64,000 nt of DNA from positions 375,851 to 439,850 of the forward strand of contig NW_003314379.1 in assembly GCF_000143415.4 (NCBI RefSeq), written 5' to 3'. The DNA comes from Selaginella moellendorffii. Its lineage: Eukaryota > Streptophyta > Lycopodiopsida > Selaginellales > Selaginellaceae. The notes under the pieces are model-generated. The model ran no database searches, had not been told where the DNA came from, and saw only the letters and a program-made list of their open reading frames with translations. This document shows, in pieces, positions 11,180 to 23,656 of this stretch (positions are counted from its first letter, which is position 1; each line of letters begins with the position of its first letter). The translations under genes and the position numbers were made by a program.

Positions 11180-11770
11180 TTCGTTTTAAACGCAAACTCT
11201 AAGTACTTGCTTTGTTGCCACCATCGGTTCCATCCCACTCTCGAAGCTGGTCGAGGTATCCAGTGTGATAAATTAACCTGCGGGGGATTGTCGTTAAAAC
11301 AACGACTTAAAATAGCTAAGCAAAATACTGTCTTAGTATGGTATTATCGGGGAGTCTTGATGTTCAAAAGAGGGAACTGGCTGCCTACCTTGCAAATGTG
11401 AAGAAGGAAACTGGAAGTAAAGTCACATAGCATTTATCAATCTCATACTACGGAAGAGGAACTTTGCAGCTCACCTGGTAAGTTGGAAATGTTATATTCA
11501 AAATTTAAAGAGTATATATATACAGGAATTACAATTACGATGCTTCTGGAAAGGCTTTCAACATGAACCTCCTCCAAAATCTAGACCAGGTTGCTCAGAA
11601 TGGCATCCTTTCGTGGAGGTCATCAGTGGGGTTTTGGATGCAAAATTCGAATTGCCACACATAGAACCAAGGATTTGGAGCTACAATTCGAGCCATCAAT
11701 GGAGGTTAGGAGTGTGGCAAGGGCAGTGAGACACACGCACAGAACCGTATCTGCTTAAACAAATGTTTTT
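11180..11770 (+). pseudogene. GH19 chitinase relic
   Basis: Pieces of all three chitinase exons: 'GSLDVQKRELAAYLANVKKETG' region (from 11,345), 'YYGRGTLQLTW' (11,448-11,480) and 'NYNYDASGKAFNMNLLQN' (11,527-). The start, the middle of exon 2 and the 3' end are missing and stops are present. A direct copy of this relic plus the following GDSL piece lies at 16,510-17,735. Confidence 0.75.
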
Positions 11771-12025
11771 AAAAGTAATTATTAATCAACTAATTAGTTC
11801 AACCTCCCTAAAGCTGTTCCTTGGTCAAGTTTCCCTGCTAGAACATGAAGGACAAGAAGACTTAGCGAGAGAGGGGGATAGAGCATGTATACCAAGGTGT
11901 GGCAATAAAGAGACTTATTTGGAGATCATCTTCACATTTTAAGACACCGATCACATCGTTTCTGCAGCTCTAGAAACGATCAGCGACATCAAGTCGACAT
12001 TCTGCTCGCTCAACAGTTGATTATC

Positions 12026-12208
12026 ATGGAGTTCTTGTCAATTGCGGCAGTTCTAGTGATTGCTGAGTTATTTGCTCCAGGCTTGGGTTTCCAGTGTCCA
12101 AAAGCCATGTTCTGGTTCGGGGATTCTACTGTCGATACAGAGAATGTTCAGGCAGCAGCTCCGTTTATTAGTGCTGCAGAGTATAAGCCTTATGGCATGA
12201 CTTTATGG
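12026..12208 (+). pseudogene. GDSL esterase/lipase first exon, truncated
   Basis: ATG at 12,026 opens a signal peptide ('MEFLSIAAVLVIAELFAPG') and the GDSL block I, here 'MFWFGDSTVDTENVQAAAPF' (family pattern FGDSxxDxGN). The similarity to the second copy at 17,535 stops at about 12,208, where the sequence switches to FAN1-derived DNA. GDSL enzymes are secreted serine esterases; this copy lacks the rest of the domain. Confidence 0.75.
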
Positions 12209-12338
12209 CATGAGAATAACAAACCAGGCCACCTGTTGCTCGGACAAGCAATCTCCCGGACCCTTGGCTTCGACTAGCTTTGCCCCTTTCTCCTTCCACA
12301 TCAACCAGTACTGTGGTCTTCTGCAAGAAGCTTATGAA

Positions 12339-12962
12339 TCACACACAATCTCGTAATTCTTCATTCTCCCAGTTAACCCTCCCATAGTGCTTCCACGACG
12401 AGTTGCCTAGCTCCACCATCGCGTATGGCTTGAAGGCGAGATTCAATAAGCGAGCTTCGGACTGGATAGAAACAAATGCATGCACAAGTCCAATGGTGCA
12501 GTCTCTGCGAAATAACACAAAACAAGGATTTTCCAACACAAAGAGCCTCTTGCAAAGCGCAAACAAGAAGAGCAGAAGAAGCCCACAAGAAAATGAAACA
12601 AGAACCTGAACAAGAACCTGAAGTGTGTCTGGAAGACATCTGGAACGAGTGTATCCTGGACATTGTTCGTCTTTTCTTCCCACTTTGCAGGCAAGTATCT
12701 GGACAAGACAAACCATCGATCAACCTGCTTGGATCAAAACAGAGCAAACTCCAAACCAAGATGGCACCTGACAAGAAGTTCATTCCCGCGTTTGCTTCCC
12801 ACACACAGGGCAGTCACAACAAGCTAAGCTGTTTGACATCACAGCACTGCAAGAAAACGATTACAAGCTCGATCACTCACCTGAGCTGGCGGAGCGTCCT
12901 GGAGTGACACACTGCGTTGCCGCTTCCCTACACCGAATCAAGCTCTCGCGGCCCTGGAGCAT
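12339..12962 (-). pseudogene. Chimeric FAN1-derived module, copy B
   Basis: Same structure as the module at 4,383-5,011: FAN1 exon 1 (ATG at 12,962), UBZ exon, an abrupt joint to the 'PDVFQT' exon, then the 'LHHWTCA' and 'SLIESRLQAIRDGGARQL' region. This copy has an extra 12-nt duplication of 'caagaacctgaa' around 12,600. Confidence 0.6.
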
Positions 12963-13093
12963 TGTAATGCCACCGGCCGCTTCCTCCTCGCCCTCCCAAT
13001 ACACCTCAACCGTACGCACACAGAAAAAAAACATTTCATAGAACTTTTCATCTGCAAACACGACATCCTTGTCGTGTTTGCAGCCTTGAGCTA

Positions 13094-14910
13094 CTAGCTC
13101 CTTTCCAGCCGCCTCCATCTTCTCCGGCATAGTATTGAAGTGCCAGGTCCTCCACACTGCATTGTTGCCCATTGTAGCCATAAAATCTGCTCTTCATTCC
13201 ACTGGCATTGTTTAGCGGCCTTCCCGTAATCGTCACCTTCAAAAACAGAGTTGTAGCTGAAGGCCAAATATCTGGAAGACACAGTACGTACCACCTTGTG
13301 TTTTGTCTTTAAAAGCGCTGCATATGGAGGTACTTTCCACCTTCTAGGAGGGTTTCCTAGTCCGAGAACCCTCCGTTGCAAAGCGATACGATCCCCTCCT
13401 CGGACGTTGAAATCATTTAATCCGTTTTCTGCAACGAGCAGGCTCTCTTCTAAACGCTGTAAGTGCTCCAAGTCAATAGATAGCCGGAGAGTCCAGTATC
13501 CTCTCCGTCCAGGACAATACTGCATGCTAAGGAGCTGCTTGAAGAGGTTTACAGCTTCAGCGTATCTGGTCAAGAGCCAGCTTTCGTTCAAAAGTATTGT
13601 CCGCCATTGGTGAAAGAGCGTACCGGCATTCTTTCTCCAGAAACGATGCAGCCACAGTACAGATTGTTGCATACACCCATGCAGCCGAAAACCGTGCTAA
13701 AAATGGATGCTTGATCTCGGTGTGTGCATTGATCAATTCGAGTGTAGTCCTTGCTTTTCGAAAAGAGGAGTTTACAGCCTCAGAATTACCAGCTTCCAGG
13801 TCAACACCTGAGCCAATTGCAATGCCTGAAAACTTGACGATCAGACAAATTTTATAACAAAGTAGGAACGGACCTGCTCATACGCCAGAAAGTCCTCTCG
13901 AGAAGCATTGTTCTAGCGCACCTATAGCTTGGATACTTGATCCTTCCAGGAGCAAACATATTATGAAGTACACGATGAAAGAAATTGAGTACCGACTAAA
14001 TCATGGACTGCAGAATTTGTGTCACCAATATCTTCATGTTCTGAAGACGGAACCATGGCCCTGCAAAACCACTGTCTCCCTTGAGTCACAGTTTGTGCGA
14101 CGGCGTCGAGCTTACCCTTTCGTTGAGCCAATCTTACAAAAAGGCGCTGTCCATCAGACGAGATTGAACGAAATGCCTCGAGAAGTTCGATCTCGTCTGG
14201 AGTAAAGAGATGGAGATCCCGTTCCAATACCATGTAGAGAAAATTCTGTTGGTAACGACAGCCGCGGTCTTGTCCCTTGTCAGCTGCATCCATCAGATGG
14301 CTCCATTTGACAGCCAGCACTTTTTCTTCTGAGAGACTTCCAATAGTCCGACTCTGGATCTCACGCAAATCAAGCTTGAGGCGTGCAGCTTCCGATGTAC
14401 TCTCGGAGACATATCCCTGAAAGCTTTGTGAACAATTGAAAAACGCCCCAGAGATTAGTTACCTGGACGTCTACGACGCCTTTTTCCATGAGAGGAGACA
14501 AATAACGCGAAAGCTCTTTTGGAATATGTCCCAGCGAAAGCCCATCCGCTGTAAGCACCTGGCGCAATGTTGCTGTCAGCCATGAAACACGTCCATTCAG
14601 TCAAGTTTACCTTCACAGCGTATGTATCCATGGGATTTTCTGGTTCCCTTACCAGGTGAACTCGCATCCCAGCTTCTCTGTTGTACTTGCGGCCAGCAAT
14701 CCTTGCCTCCAGGCAGCCATTGTAAAGATCTCTAGTTTCACTGTTGAGCTCTGCCGGAAGGACGCTGTTGGCCACGTCGGGCTCCTCAAAGCTTTCAAGA
14801 GTAGAAGACACTTCCGGTTTCGGAGACCCTGCCGCCGGGTTACAGTCGACCCCAGTCTCGAGCGGAGGAGACTACTGGATTTCTAGTACGCAGTTTCCGC
14901 TTTCCTCGAT
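13094..14910 (-). pseudogene. FAN1: FAN1 copy 2, truncated and internally deleted
   Basis: Contains the HIRAN region ('LEARIAGRKY', 'MRVHLVREPENPMDTYAVK'), the middle domain ('SPDEIELLEAFRSISS'-like) and the 'GRRGYWTLRLSID' region, in FAN1 order. It lacks the UBZ exons, being cut at 14,910 where chitinase 3'-flank begins. It also lacks the exons between about 'LVDIGRIKYP' and 'EDIGDTNSAV' (joint near 13,948) and the VRR_NUC end. A 7-nt loss at 'QNIFYEDIGD' shifts the frame. Not functional. Confidence 0.75.
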
Positions 14911-15059
14911 TATACATGACTTTTCAGCATTCTCCTCTAGTAATTCTTGCTACTGTAAAGATTGCAATCATCAACAACCAATTTCCAGATTTATTATTTG
15001 TTTTTATTAATACATACTCAGTAGTTAATTACTTATTCATTACTTTTAAAAACATTTGT

Positions 15060-15830
15060 TTAAGCACAGCCAAGGTTCCCACCTGGTGAAACACCCAACT
15101 GTGAGCAAAAGTCCTTGTAATAATTGATGCGGTTCTGTGCGGGTTGTGTCTCACTGCCCTTGCCACACTCCTGACCTCCATTGATGGCTCGAATTGTAGC
15201 TCCAAATCCTTGGTTCTGTGTTATTGCGGTGTGGCAATTCGAATTTTGCATCCAAAACCACACTGATGACCTCCACGAAAGGACGCCATTCTGAGCAACC
15301 TGGTCTGGATTTTGGATGAGGTTCATGTTGAAAGCCTTTCCAGCAGCATCATAATTGTAATTCCTGTATATATATACACTTTAAATATTGAATATAACAT
15401 TTTCAGCTTACCAGGTGAGCTGCAAAGGTCCTCTTCCATAGTAAGCCTTTGTACCTGCAGGACATGGGATCCCACGACTAGTGTCACAATAGACGTTGTT
15501 TCGGTTGATCTCTCGAATGTATTGCAGTGCTACAATCAAAGACATTAGTGAGATTAATGGATAAATACTATGCGAGTTTACTTCCAGTCTCCTGCTTCAC
15601 ATTTGCAAAGTAGGCAGCCAGTTCCCTCTTTTGAACATCAAGACTCCTCGAGCTTTCAAACGTGGGATAGTATTTTGTTGCTGCAATGAAATCGTTGTAT
15701 GTGTAGAAAGGATTTGCGATGTTGGATGGGAAGAACTTCCTAAACACAGACACAGTTAGGGAGATGCTAGTGTAGAGAACGGAGATAATCCTAAAAGGCA
15801 TAGCATAAACATTATCATGACTAATGCCAT
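15060..15830 (-). pseudogene. GH19 chitinase copy 2, frameshifted
   Basis: Same three-exon layout as copy 1 (exons about 15,582-15,830, 15,412-15,529, 15,060-15,363). About 10 nt are missing just after the signal peptide: the 'PSSII' coding stretch present in copies 1 and 3 is gone. This throws the GH19 domain out of frame with the ATG. Exons 2 and 3 otherwise look normal. It may be a recent loss. Confidence 0.8.
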
Positions 15831-16269
15831 GGATGAGAACTCGTGGTTGTGCAATGAAATTTTGGGGCTGTTTTTATAGCCTTGAGGAGTGAGATTGCGA
15901 TTTATATTGACTTCATAGTCTTGAAATGCCTTGTAGATATTAACTTCTCCCCTTGGTCGAAGCACGCTAAGAAGATCTCTTTGTGTTTGCTGTAATACAG
16001 GTGACCAAACTTTGAAGGCATCTATTTTATTATTCAATCATGTGCACTTAATATCATAAGCTTTTGCCCTAGTGAATTCAAAGGAATGGAGGGAAATATT
16101 TTATTTGGCTAGGGTTTAGTTCTGCGAAGAGGAAGCGTCCTACACACAGCTCGGCGGTGTTCCATGCGGTAATCTCAGCAATGCTCCGGGGCTGTGAGAG
16201 CTTGATTCGGCTTGTTGGGAAGCGGCAGCGCAATGTGTCACTCCCGGCTCGGGTGAGTGATCGAGCTTC

Positions 16270-16510
16270 TATTTCTTGGGTGGATCTGTGATCGTTTTCC
16301 TGCAGGAAGAGTTGGAGTGCGGTGATGTTTCGCTGGAAATAAAAGGAGGCCTGAGCTTAGCTTGTTGTGACTGGGTGGAATGCCCTGTGTGTGGGAAGCA
16401 AATACGCGGGAATGAACTTCTCGTCAACTGCCATCTTGGTTTGGATTTTGCCCTGTTTTGATTCAAGCACGCTGATCGATGGTTTCTCTTGTCCAGATAC
16501 TTGCCTGCAA
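16270..16510 (+). pseudogene. FAN1 first exons (UBZ) fragment
   Basis: Encodes 'EELECGDVSLEIKGGLSL' and the UBZ finger 'CPVCGKQIRGNELLVNCHL' and is preceded by a FAN1 exon 1 at about 16,184-16,255. It breaks off at about 16,507 and passes into a direct copy of 11,029 onward. It sits head to head with chitinase copy 2, as in the right arm. Confidence 0.7.
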
Positions 16511-16849
16511 AAGCCGAGAATAATATCTTGCCTATCATTCTTACTTATAAAATGGGTAAAGTTGTAAGATATCTAAACAATTTTGGTATCTAAAAAGCAT
16601 TGCTGATATTACCACATGAGACATGTGAGGGAGAGAGGTCGGCGCAGACCTAAACCCTAGCCAAGTCTACTCACATTCTTCTCGTTCGTTTTGAACGGAA
16701 ACTCTAAGTACTTGCTTTGTTGCCACCATCGGTTCCATCCCACTCTCGAAGCTGGTCGAGGTATCCAGTGTGATAAATTAACCTGCGGGGGATTGTCGTT
16801 AAAACAACGACTTAAAATAGCTAAGCAAAATACTGTCTCAGTATGATAT

Positions 16850-17275
16850 TATCGGGGAGTCTTGATGTTCAAAAGAGGGAACTGGCTGCCTACTTTGCAA
16901 ATGTGAAGAAGGAAACTGGAAGTAAACTCACATAGCATTTATCCATTAATCTCATACTACGGAAGAGGAACTTTGCAGCTCACCTGGTAAGTTGGAAATG
17001 TTATATTCAAAATTTAAAGAGTATATATATACAGGAATTACAATTACGATGCTTCTGGAAAGGCTTTCAACATGAACCTCCTCCAAAATCTAGACTAGGT
17101 TGCTCAGAATGGCGTCCTTTCGTGGAGGTCATCAGTGTGGTTTTGGATGCAAAATTCAAATTGCCACACCGCAATAACATAGAACCAAGGATTTGGAGCT
17201 ACAATTTGAGCCATCAATGGAGGTCAGGAGTGTAGCAAGGGCAGTGAGACACACGCACAGAACCGTATCTGCTTA
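16850..17275 (+). pseudogene. GH19 chitinase relic, second copy
   Basis: A direct duplicate of the relic at 11,340-11,760, with the same gaps and private stops (for example 'tagactagg' in place of the Gln-Val joint near 17,090). The whole block 16,510-17,735 repeats 11,029-12,208. Confidence 0.75.
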
Positions 17276-17534
17276 AACAAATGTTTTTAAAAGTAATTAT
17301 TAATCAACTAATTAGCTCAACCTTGTTCCTTGGTCAAGTTTCCCTGCTAGAACATGAAGGACAAGAAGACTTAGCGAGAGAGGGGGATAGAGCATGTATA
17401 CCAAGGTGTGGCTATAAAGAGACTTATTTGGAGATCATCTTCGAGTTTTAAGACAACGATCACATCGTTTCTGCAGCTCTAGAAACGATCAGTGACATCA
17501 AGTCGACATTCTCCTCACTCAACAGTTGATTATC

Positions 17535-18236
17535 ATGGAGTTTTTGTCAGTTGCGGCAGTTCTAGTGATTGCTGAGTTATTTGCTCCAGGCTTGGGTTTC
17601 CAGTGTCCAAAAGCCATGTTCTGGTTCGGGGATTCTATTGTCGATACAGGGAATGTTCAAGCAGCAGCTCCGTTTATTAGTGCCACACAGTATAAGCCTT
17701 ATGGCATGACTTTCTTCAGTAAGCCATCGAAGAGATACTCTGATGGTCGCGTGGTTGTCGACTTCTTTGGTAATTGTGTGTGTTGATTAACAGCGTTTGA
17801 TGTTATTCGTGTATGTTTTTGCAGCAGAGGCTTTTGAGTATGATAGATTCCTGGATCCCATTTTGCAAAGTATTAACTCGAATTATGCCAATGGGGTGAA
17901 TTTTGCAGTCTCTGGAGCAACTGCTTTGAACACCAGCCTTGAAGTCCCACTGTAACTTGTGGTTCAGATTGACCAGTTCAAGCAGGATGCTTACGACAGC
18001 AGACATGGTAAAGGTAATGATTCTTCTCAGACTTTGCAAAGGTAGTGTCATTCATGGATTCCTCTGTAGGGATGCAAAAGCTAGTTCCTTATTATCATCA
18101 TCTAAAGACTTATGCGGTTGTCATAAGTAGTAATGCCCTTCTCAATTCCTACTTGCTGGAGCATAGAAGCCCTGAGAATGTAACAGTTGAGGCTGTTCCA
18201 TACGTTGTGAGAGCCATCTTTCACGCATTATAAATA
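17535..18236 (+). pseudogene. GDSL esterase/lipase, N-terminal half with an in-frame stop
   Basis: Exon 1 (17,535-~17,772) encodes a signal peptide, block I 'FGDSIVDTGN' and 'SKRYSDGRVVVDFF'. A short intron follows. Exon 2 begins 'AEAFEYDRFLDPIL' with 'GVNFAVSGATALNTSLEVPL', then has an in-frame TAA at about 17,951. Downstream, 'TYAVVISSNALLNSYLLEHR' and 'SPENVTVEAVPYVVRAIFHAL' continue the family before similarity ends at 18,236. The second half with the catalytic Asp-His is absent. Not functional as it stands. Confidence 0.75.
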
Positions 18237-19190
18237 CGCAAATTCCATGTTCCAAATGTATAATAAGGATAGTGGGTAGGTTAGGTATGGCTGACCAATT
18301 TGATGCATAGACTAGCTCCTGCTTGCATGCATGTTTTTGTTCTGTATCTGGCTTAAGTTTAAATCTAAGTTCCATACTATACTAGTTGGTGAAGTACTCA
18401 TATCCTTGCATTAGACCACTGGTATGCTGAAATAGTGCTAAATTTCGTTTGGCTCCGTTTATGTGCTGATTCTAGCATTAGGATGCTAAATGTTTTAGAA
18501 CTATTTTAAGTCACTTCGTGCTTTTATCCCTTCGCTCCTTGGGTTATACGCTCAAGAGTCACTCTGTGTTCCAGTTCTTTCACTCCTTACCTTCATATTT
18601 AGGAGTTTGGCTTCATTCTTTCATTCAATGGCCTAAGGCTTTGAAACTTAGGTTTTACTCCATTATCCTTGGACACGTGATATATGACATGTGGCATATA
18701 AAAGGTTTAAATTCTGCTTTGTGGTTATTTTATAGTAAATCACAATAGGATAAAGGGTGAAAACCATATGCATTACAACTTTATTGTTGCTTCTATACTT
18801 ATACTGGATCTTAACAGACATTTCCTACAAGAACTCTTGCCAATGAGTAAGGTGGCCTTGAAGGTCCTTTTAATGATTGAAATGTTGGAGAGACTGATAG
18901 TTTGAATCCACAATAATTGTTATATTGATAAATGTAGAATTAATATAAATAAAAAACTGTGCTGAATATTTAGTAGTTTTTAAAACTTTTCACTATTTTA
19001 ATGGAAGTCTAATTCATACAAATAATGTTGCCATTCCTTCACAACAACAATCACAACATATAACTCCTTATCTTAACTAGGTCAATTCCATTGTATAATA
19101 TCAAATTTGTGGAACAATACACACATTATTGCTTATCATTATTTATAGATTCCACTATAGTCATTTTAGCATTTGTTAACCCTTTCAGAA
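18237..19190. other. No gene recognised
   Basis: AT-rich sequence with only short accidental open frames. I see no repeat structure or coding similarity here. Confidence 0.5.
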
Positions 19191-20060
19191 CAATCTTTGC
19201 TTTGATGTTCAGCTTTGTGGTAATGAAAACAATTGCCTTTTACCTTGTTCGTTTCTCCCTGGTTCAAATGAAATTTCTTAGCCTCATTGACATCTTTATA
19301 CTTTGAGCCATGACATAGCAATTGCTATTTCTTCCCTGAATATGAAACATTGGCAGGCTGATCATCACGTTGATTACCCCATAGACCATCCTGTTGACCA
19401 AAGTTGATTAACGGTTTTGGCAAAAAGATTTAAGCCTTAATAATAGCATTAGTAAACGTGTTTAGAAAATCCTTCTTGACTTTCTAGTGCACATCCATTG
19501 AGTTCAAACCTTTAATAAAACATTGCACCTTTAACAGTTCATTAGAAGTACCTATGAGATTAAAGCAAAGATCATGGAAGTGATATGCATCCAAAAATAA
19601 AGTGTTTTGCCTGATCTTCAATAGCTAGTTTACGAGATCAACCTCTTTAAATTTCTTGACAAATGAAGCATAGAAAATCTTTTTCAAATCACTTTAAGAA
19701 GTTTGCTTAGAATTAGCTTTGATGTAGTTCTTCCACCACAAAAAAGCATGGCCTGTCAGTTTTGTCATAAAAAAAAAAAAAATCTTCACTTTATCCTCAC
19801 AAGGATTGTGAGACTATAAATTTTCCCACAATTTCAACCAAAAATCAACTTCTTAGAACCAATGGTAATCATGGATATGATACTGATTCAACTTTTGAAG
19901 GTCCATATGAAATAAGAAATCCTTAGCCTCCTTAATGACATTCGGAAACTCAATAATTTAGTGACTATACTACACTATCAAGAGTTTTTTCTTCATCGTC
20001 ATGATTGTCATCACTAATGCCATACTCCTTATCAAGATTTTATATTCCACTCATTTGCCA
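19190..20060 (-). pseudogene. Ty3/gypsy gag relic
   Basis: On the minus strand, 'MTKLTGHAFLWWKNYIKANS' (about 19,710-19,770) is the typical gag 'L.G.A..WW' segment. It is followed by 'KIFYASFVKKFKEVDLV' and 'LDAYHFHDLCFNLIG', then near 19,200-19,245 a zinc knuckle 'CFHYHKAEHQSKDC' with Tyr in place of its second Cys. Several stops are present. A different gypsy lineage from the debris at both ends of the inverted duplication. Confidence 0.65.
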
Positions 20061-20369
20061 TCCCCAAAAAAACATGTTACTCCAATATTAATGAAATGAA
20101 TGAGGAGTGAACCCTAGGCCAACCTCCCAAACCTTAATGTGTTATAGCCTTAAAGCCATGAAATATTTTTGGAATATTCCTGTGGTTTATGTCATATGTT
20201 CTGGCAGATTGTAAATGTTGCCCTCGGGGATTGGATCAGCCTCTGAGTAGGTACCAACAGTAAACATAAACCTGTTGGTAACCAATTTGCTATATGCTCT
20301 AAAAATATAATCCTTATATAGTGAATATTCCATTATCAATCTGTACATACCAAAGTTACCATCAGATTT

Positions 20370-21120
20370 GAGCTTGCTGTTGCCCACAGATGTCCAAATA
20401 CTCTCATCTGTTCATTCGAGGCTCCAATCACCTGGGAGAGCAGAGCAAGGACAATGAATACACAGGCAAACCTTGAGCTCCCTAGCACTAAATTTTGATC
20501 CCAAGAGTGAAGAGACAGCACTTTCGTTGCCAGAGCCATACTCATACAATGCCGAAGCAATCTGACGGGTCGAAAATAACAAACACAACTTAGAGCACAA
20601 GCACAAACTAAATCAGCATTGATTACTGAGACTATCGTTTGGTGAATCCCCTCTGTAGAACCGATCGTTTATGCTCTGATGAGAATCAGAGCGAGGTCAC
20701 TTTGACAACATTTCTCACCGTTGATCCAAATATGAGAGTAATTGTTTGGCCTCTGCAATAAAGAGCTTCGAACCAGTGACCAAAGGACCAGAAAATCATG
20801 TGGACTAAACACAAAAGTAAGGAAAATATAAGTTCAAAAATCGCCGCCAGCCCACGTACCTTGTCCACCAAGAGCTTCATGATGTGATCTCCAAATCTGT
20901 TTACTTGAAGACACAGCAAAAATTCCAACGCGTTTAAGCTCACCTGCACATTATTGATTACTTAGTGTTGGGTTTTTCTGTTAAGAGAGCTTACCGCAAA
21001 TGTATCCCTTTCAGCTCTTTCGCGGTCTCCCCATATACGGGTGTCAAATATGCGTAGCACGTTTTCAGCTGGACCACCCTCTAGATGACAAAGCTCTAAA
21101 TGCCACCAGTTATGACTATG
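20370..21120 (-). pseudogene. TTC38-like protein, C-terminal exons
   Basis: Minus-strand exons separated by short GT-AG introns read 'HNWWHLELCHLEGGPAENVL' with 'RIFDTRIWGD', then 'LNALEFLLCLQVNRFGD', then 'IASALYEYGSGNESAVSSLL' and 'VIGASNEQMRVFGHL'. This order and the 'WH..L...EGG', 'D..IWG' and 'IGxSxEQxxVF' patterns fit the C-terminal half of the TTC38 tetratricopeptide family. The N-terminal half is missing: FAN1-derived sequence begins just upstream. Family assignment is by remembered motif pattern only. Confidence 0.5.
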
Positions 21121-21342
21121 CCTGCAAGAGAAAAAACAGAAACCAGAAGTGAGTTCGTATCACATCTATTTGAAAGAAGATCTTCTCAATCATTAGATTC
21201 CAATGGAAACATTCAGCCCTTCATCTTCCAATCTAAAGCAGATTCCTTGGAACACAATCCTTCCTTTAAGGTGAGCGATGTTCCACGAGGCATAGCGCTA
21301 CAAGTGAGTCATTCTATCTCAACCATTGCCTTGTGGACGTTC

Positions 21343-22048
21343 TCACCAAGTCTGGAGGCCGAGGAGCTCATGCATAGCATGCCAGGTCCAGCTCCCTGGC
21401 ATCCGAGAGAATAAGAAACCAGGCCACCTGTTGCTCGGACAAGCAATATCCCGGACCCTTGGCTTCGACCAGTTTTGCCCTCCTTGGTCTTCTGCAAGAA
21501 GCATATGAATCACTGACAATCCCGTAATTGTGTGGAGGTCTTCATTCTCCCAGTTAACCCTCCCAGAGTACTTCCACGACGAGTTGCCTAGCTCCACCAT
21601 CGCATATGGCTTGAAAAGGAGATTCAATAAGCGAGCTTCGGACTGGATAGAAAGAAATCCATGCACAAGTCCAATGGTGCAGTCTCTGCAAAATAACACA
21701 AAACAAGGTTTTTTCAACACAAAGAGCCTCTTGCAACGCGCAAACAAGAAGAGCAGAAGAAGCCCACAAGAAAATGAAACAAGAACCTGAAGTGTGTCTG
21801 GAAGACATCTGAAACGAGTGTATGCTGGACATTTTTCGTCAGAGCAAAATCCAAACCAAGATGGCAGTTGACGAGAAGTTCATTCCCGCGTATTTGCTTC
21901 CCACACACAGGGAAGTCACAACAAGCTAAGCTGTTGGACATCACAGCACTGCAAGAAAACGATTACAAGCTCGATCACTCACCTGGGCTGGCGGAGCGTC
22001 CTGGCGCTTCCCTACAACCCGAATCAAGCTCTCGCGGCCCTGGAGCAT
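21343..22048 (-). pseudogene. Chimeric FAN1-derived module, copy C
   Basis: Same exon joint as the other modules: exon 1 (ATG at 22,048), UBZ exon 'CDFPVCGKQIRGNELLVNCH', joint to 'DVFQTHFR', and the region up to 'NWENEDLHTITG'. Here there is an additional deletion near 21,838 that removes the second half of the UBZ-linked exon. Confidence 0.6.
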
Positions 22049-22199
22049 TGTAATGCCGCCTTAACGGACAGGCCGCTTCCTCCTCGCCCTGTGTGTGGGA
22101 TAAGACCTCAACCGTACGCACACAGAAATATTTCCCAGTAAAAACATTTCATAGAGAACTTTTCATCTGCAAACACGACATCCTAGTAGATAACTTATT

Positions 22200-22780
22200 C
22201 ATCCGCTAGTAGCTCATCTAAGCTCGAAGAATCTGAAGGGCGAAGCTTATGGGATTGACGCTGGATGCTTGCTTCGATCCTTGCGTGCATCGAAGGCGCT
22301 CACCGATTTGCAAGGAGATAGAGCTTGGGACCCAGAGCCCTGCACTCGAATCCTCCCGTGTTGGGCTCATCCCGAGCAAGTACCGGCAATGCGCATTCTG
22401 CTATCACATATCCCCACTTTGGGCATCTTGACGAGGCGATCAAGGTTTTCCACTATTACGGGTTCTTTGCGAAGAAAATCGCGTTGCTGATGCGAGGAAA
22501 GCCAGGACGTGGTGACCTGGACGACAATAGTGAGCATATATGCCCCGATTGGGCGTCATGACGAGGCAAATGCCGCAACGAGCTCTTCGGGCTTGGCTCG
22601 GGCCGAGACATGCATCACGCCAGCCAAATCTTCTTTGGGATGCCCCAGTGCGATGATGGTTTAGTCTCTACGTGTTCTCCCAACGGACTCCATGCCCACA
22701 ATGGGGATATGGAGCAAGCAACTGCATTGTTCGATAGGATACTCATCAAGGATGACAGAGTCGCGGGGGATGTTCTTTAA
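22200..22780 (+). pseudogene. Joined kelch 3' end and PPR fragments
   Basis: 22,200-22,330 matches the 3' end of the kelch pseudogene (minus sense). 22,385-22,780 matches the PPR fragment at 5,690-6,052 (plus sense: 'DEAIKVF', 'VVTWTTIVSIYAPIG'-like, 'MPQCDD', 'ATLFDRIL'-like). The order is the same as at 5,155-6,052, so the block 21,300-23,656 is a direct, further-deleted copy of about 4,200-7,030. Confidence 0.6.
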
Positions 22781-23656
22781 GGTGCATGGAATCCCTCGTG
22801 ATTCATCTCTTTGGAACTCGCATTTCCTGATCCTCTGCCGAGAGGATCTTTAAGATGACGGTGGAGGCCGAGTGGTGATTCTATCACCTCGTGGTCCTGA
22901 TCGAAGAGCTCTTGAGACGGTGACACTGAGGACTTGGAACTGGCTGTGTGTAGCGCGCAATGGATTCTTCGCAGTCCACAGCGGGATGGAATGGCCATCT
23001 CGGTCCCGGCACTACTCGGAGTAGCCATCTGGGATCGATCATTCATCGTCTTGGAGACCTTGCAAAGTTCCACTGGAACATTAGCGTCTGAGAGAATAAG
23101 AAACCAGGCCACCTGTTGCTGAGACAAGTGATCCCCTGGACCCTTGACTTCTGCCAGCTTTGCCTCTTCCTCCTTCCACAGCAGAAGATCAGGCATTCCA
23201 GCCGTCCAGTTACTATGGTCTTCTGCAAGAAGCTTGCAAATCGCCGACAATCTGGACCTCCGATACAGACCGTTACTGGTTGAAGGTCTTCAAGCGAGTA
23301 CTTCTCCCAGTTTACCCCACTACATGATGTCCCGTAGTGCTCTGCCCAAGTCTCAGCCACGAGTTGCCTAGCTCCGCCATCGCGTATGGCTTGAAGAAGA
23401 GATTCAATAAGCGAGCTTTGGACTGGATAGAAAGAATCCGTGCACCAGTCCAATGGTGCAGTCTGCAAACAAGAACTGTAGAGCAACCACGAGAAAATGA
23501 AACAAGAACCTGAAAAGGTGTCTGGAAGACATCTGGATTGTCTGAAAAGATAACATCCCACATGAGTAGCCCGAATAATGTCAGCCATATGCCACTTTCT
23601 GAATGGACTCCTTTCCAGCCACTTCCATCTTCTCCAGCATAGTATTGAAGTGCCAT
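22777..23656 (-). pseudogene. FAN1: FAN1 copy 4, C-terminal fragment
   Basis: Encodes 'LALQYYAGEDG' to 'FSDNPDVFQTPFQ', the intron, and the VRR_NUC domain with 'AGMPDLLLWKEEEAKLAEVK' and 'VPVELCKVSKTMNDRSQ'. The C-terminal stop of copy 1 is lost and the frame runs on into flanking DNA. The sequence breaks off at about 23,657. Upstream exons are absent. Confidence 0.75.
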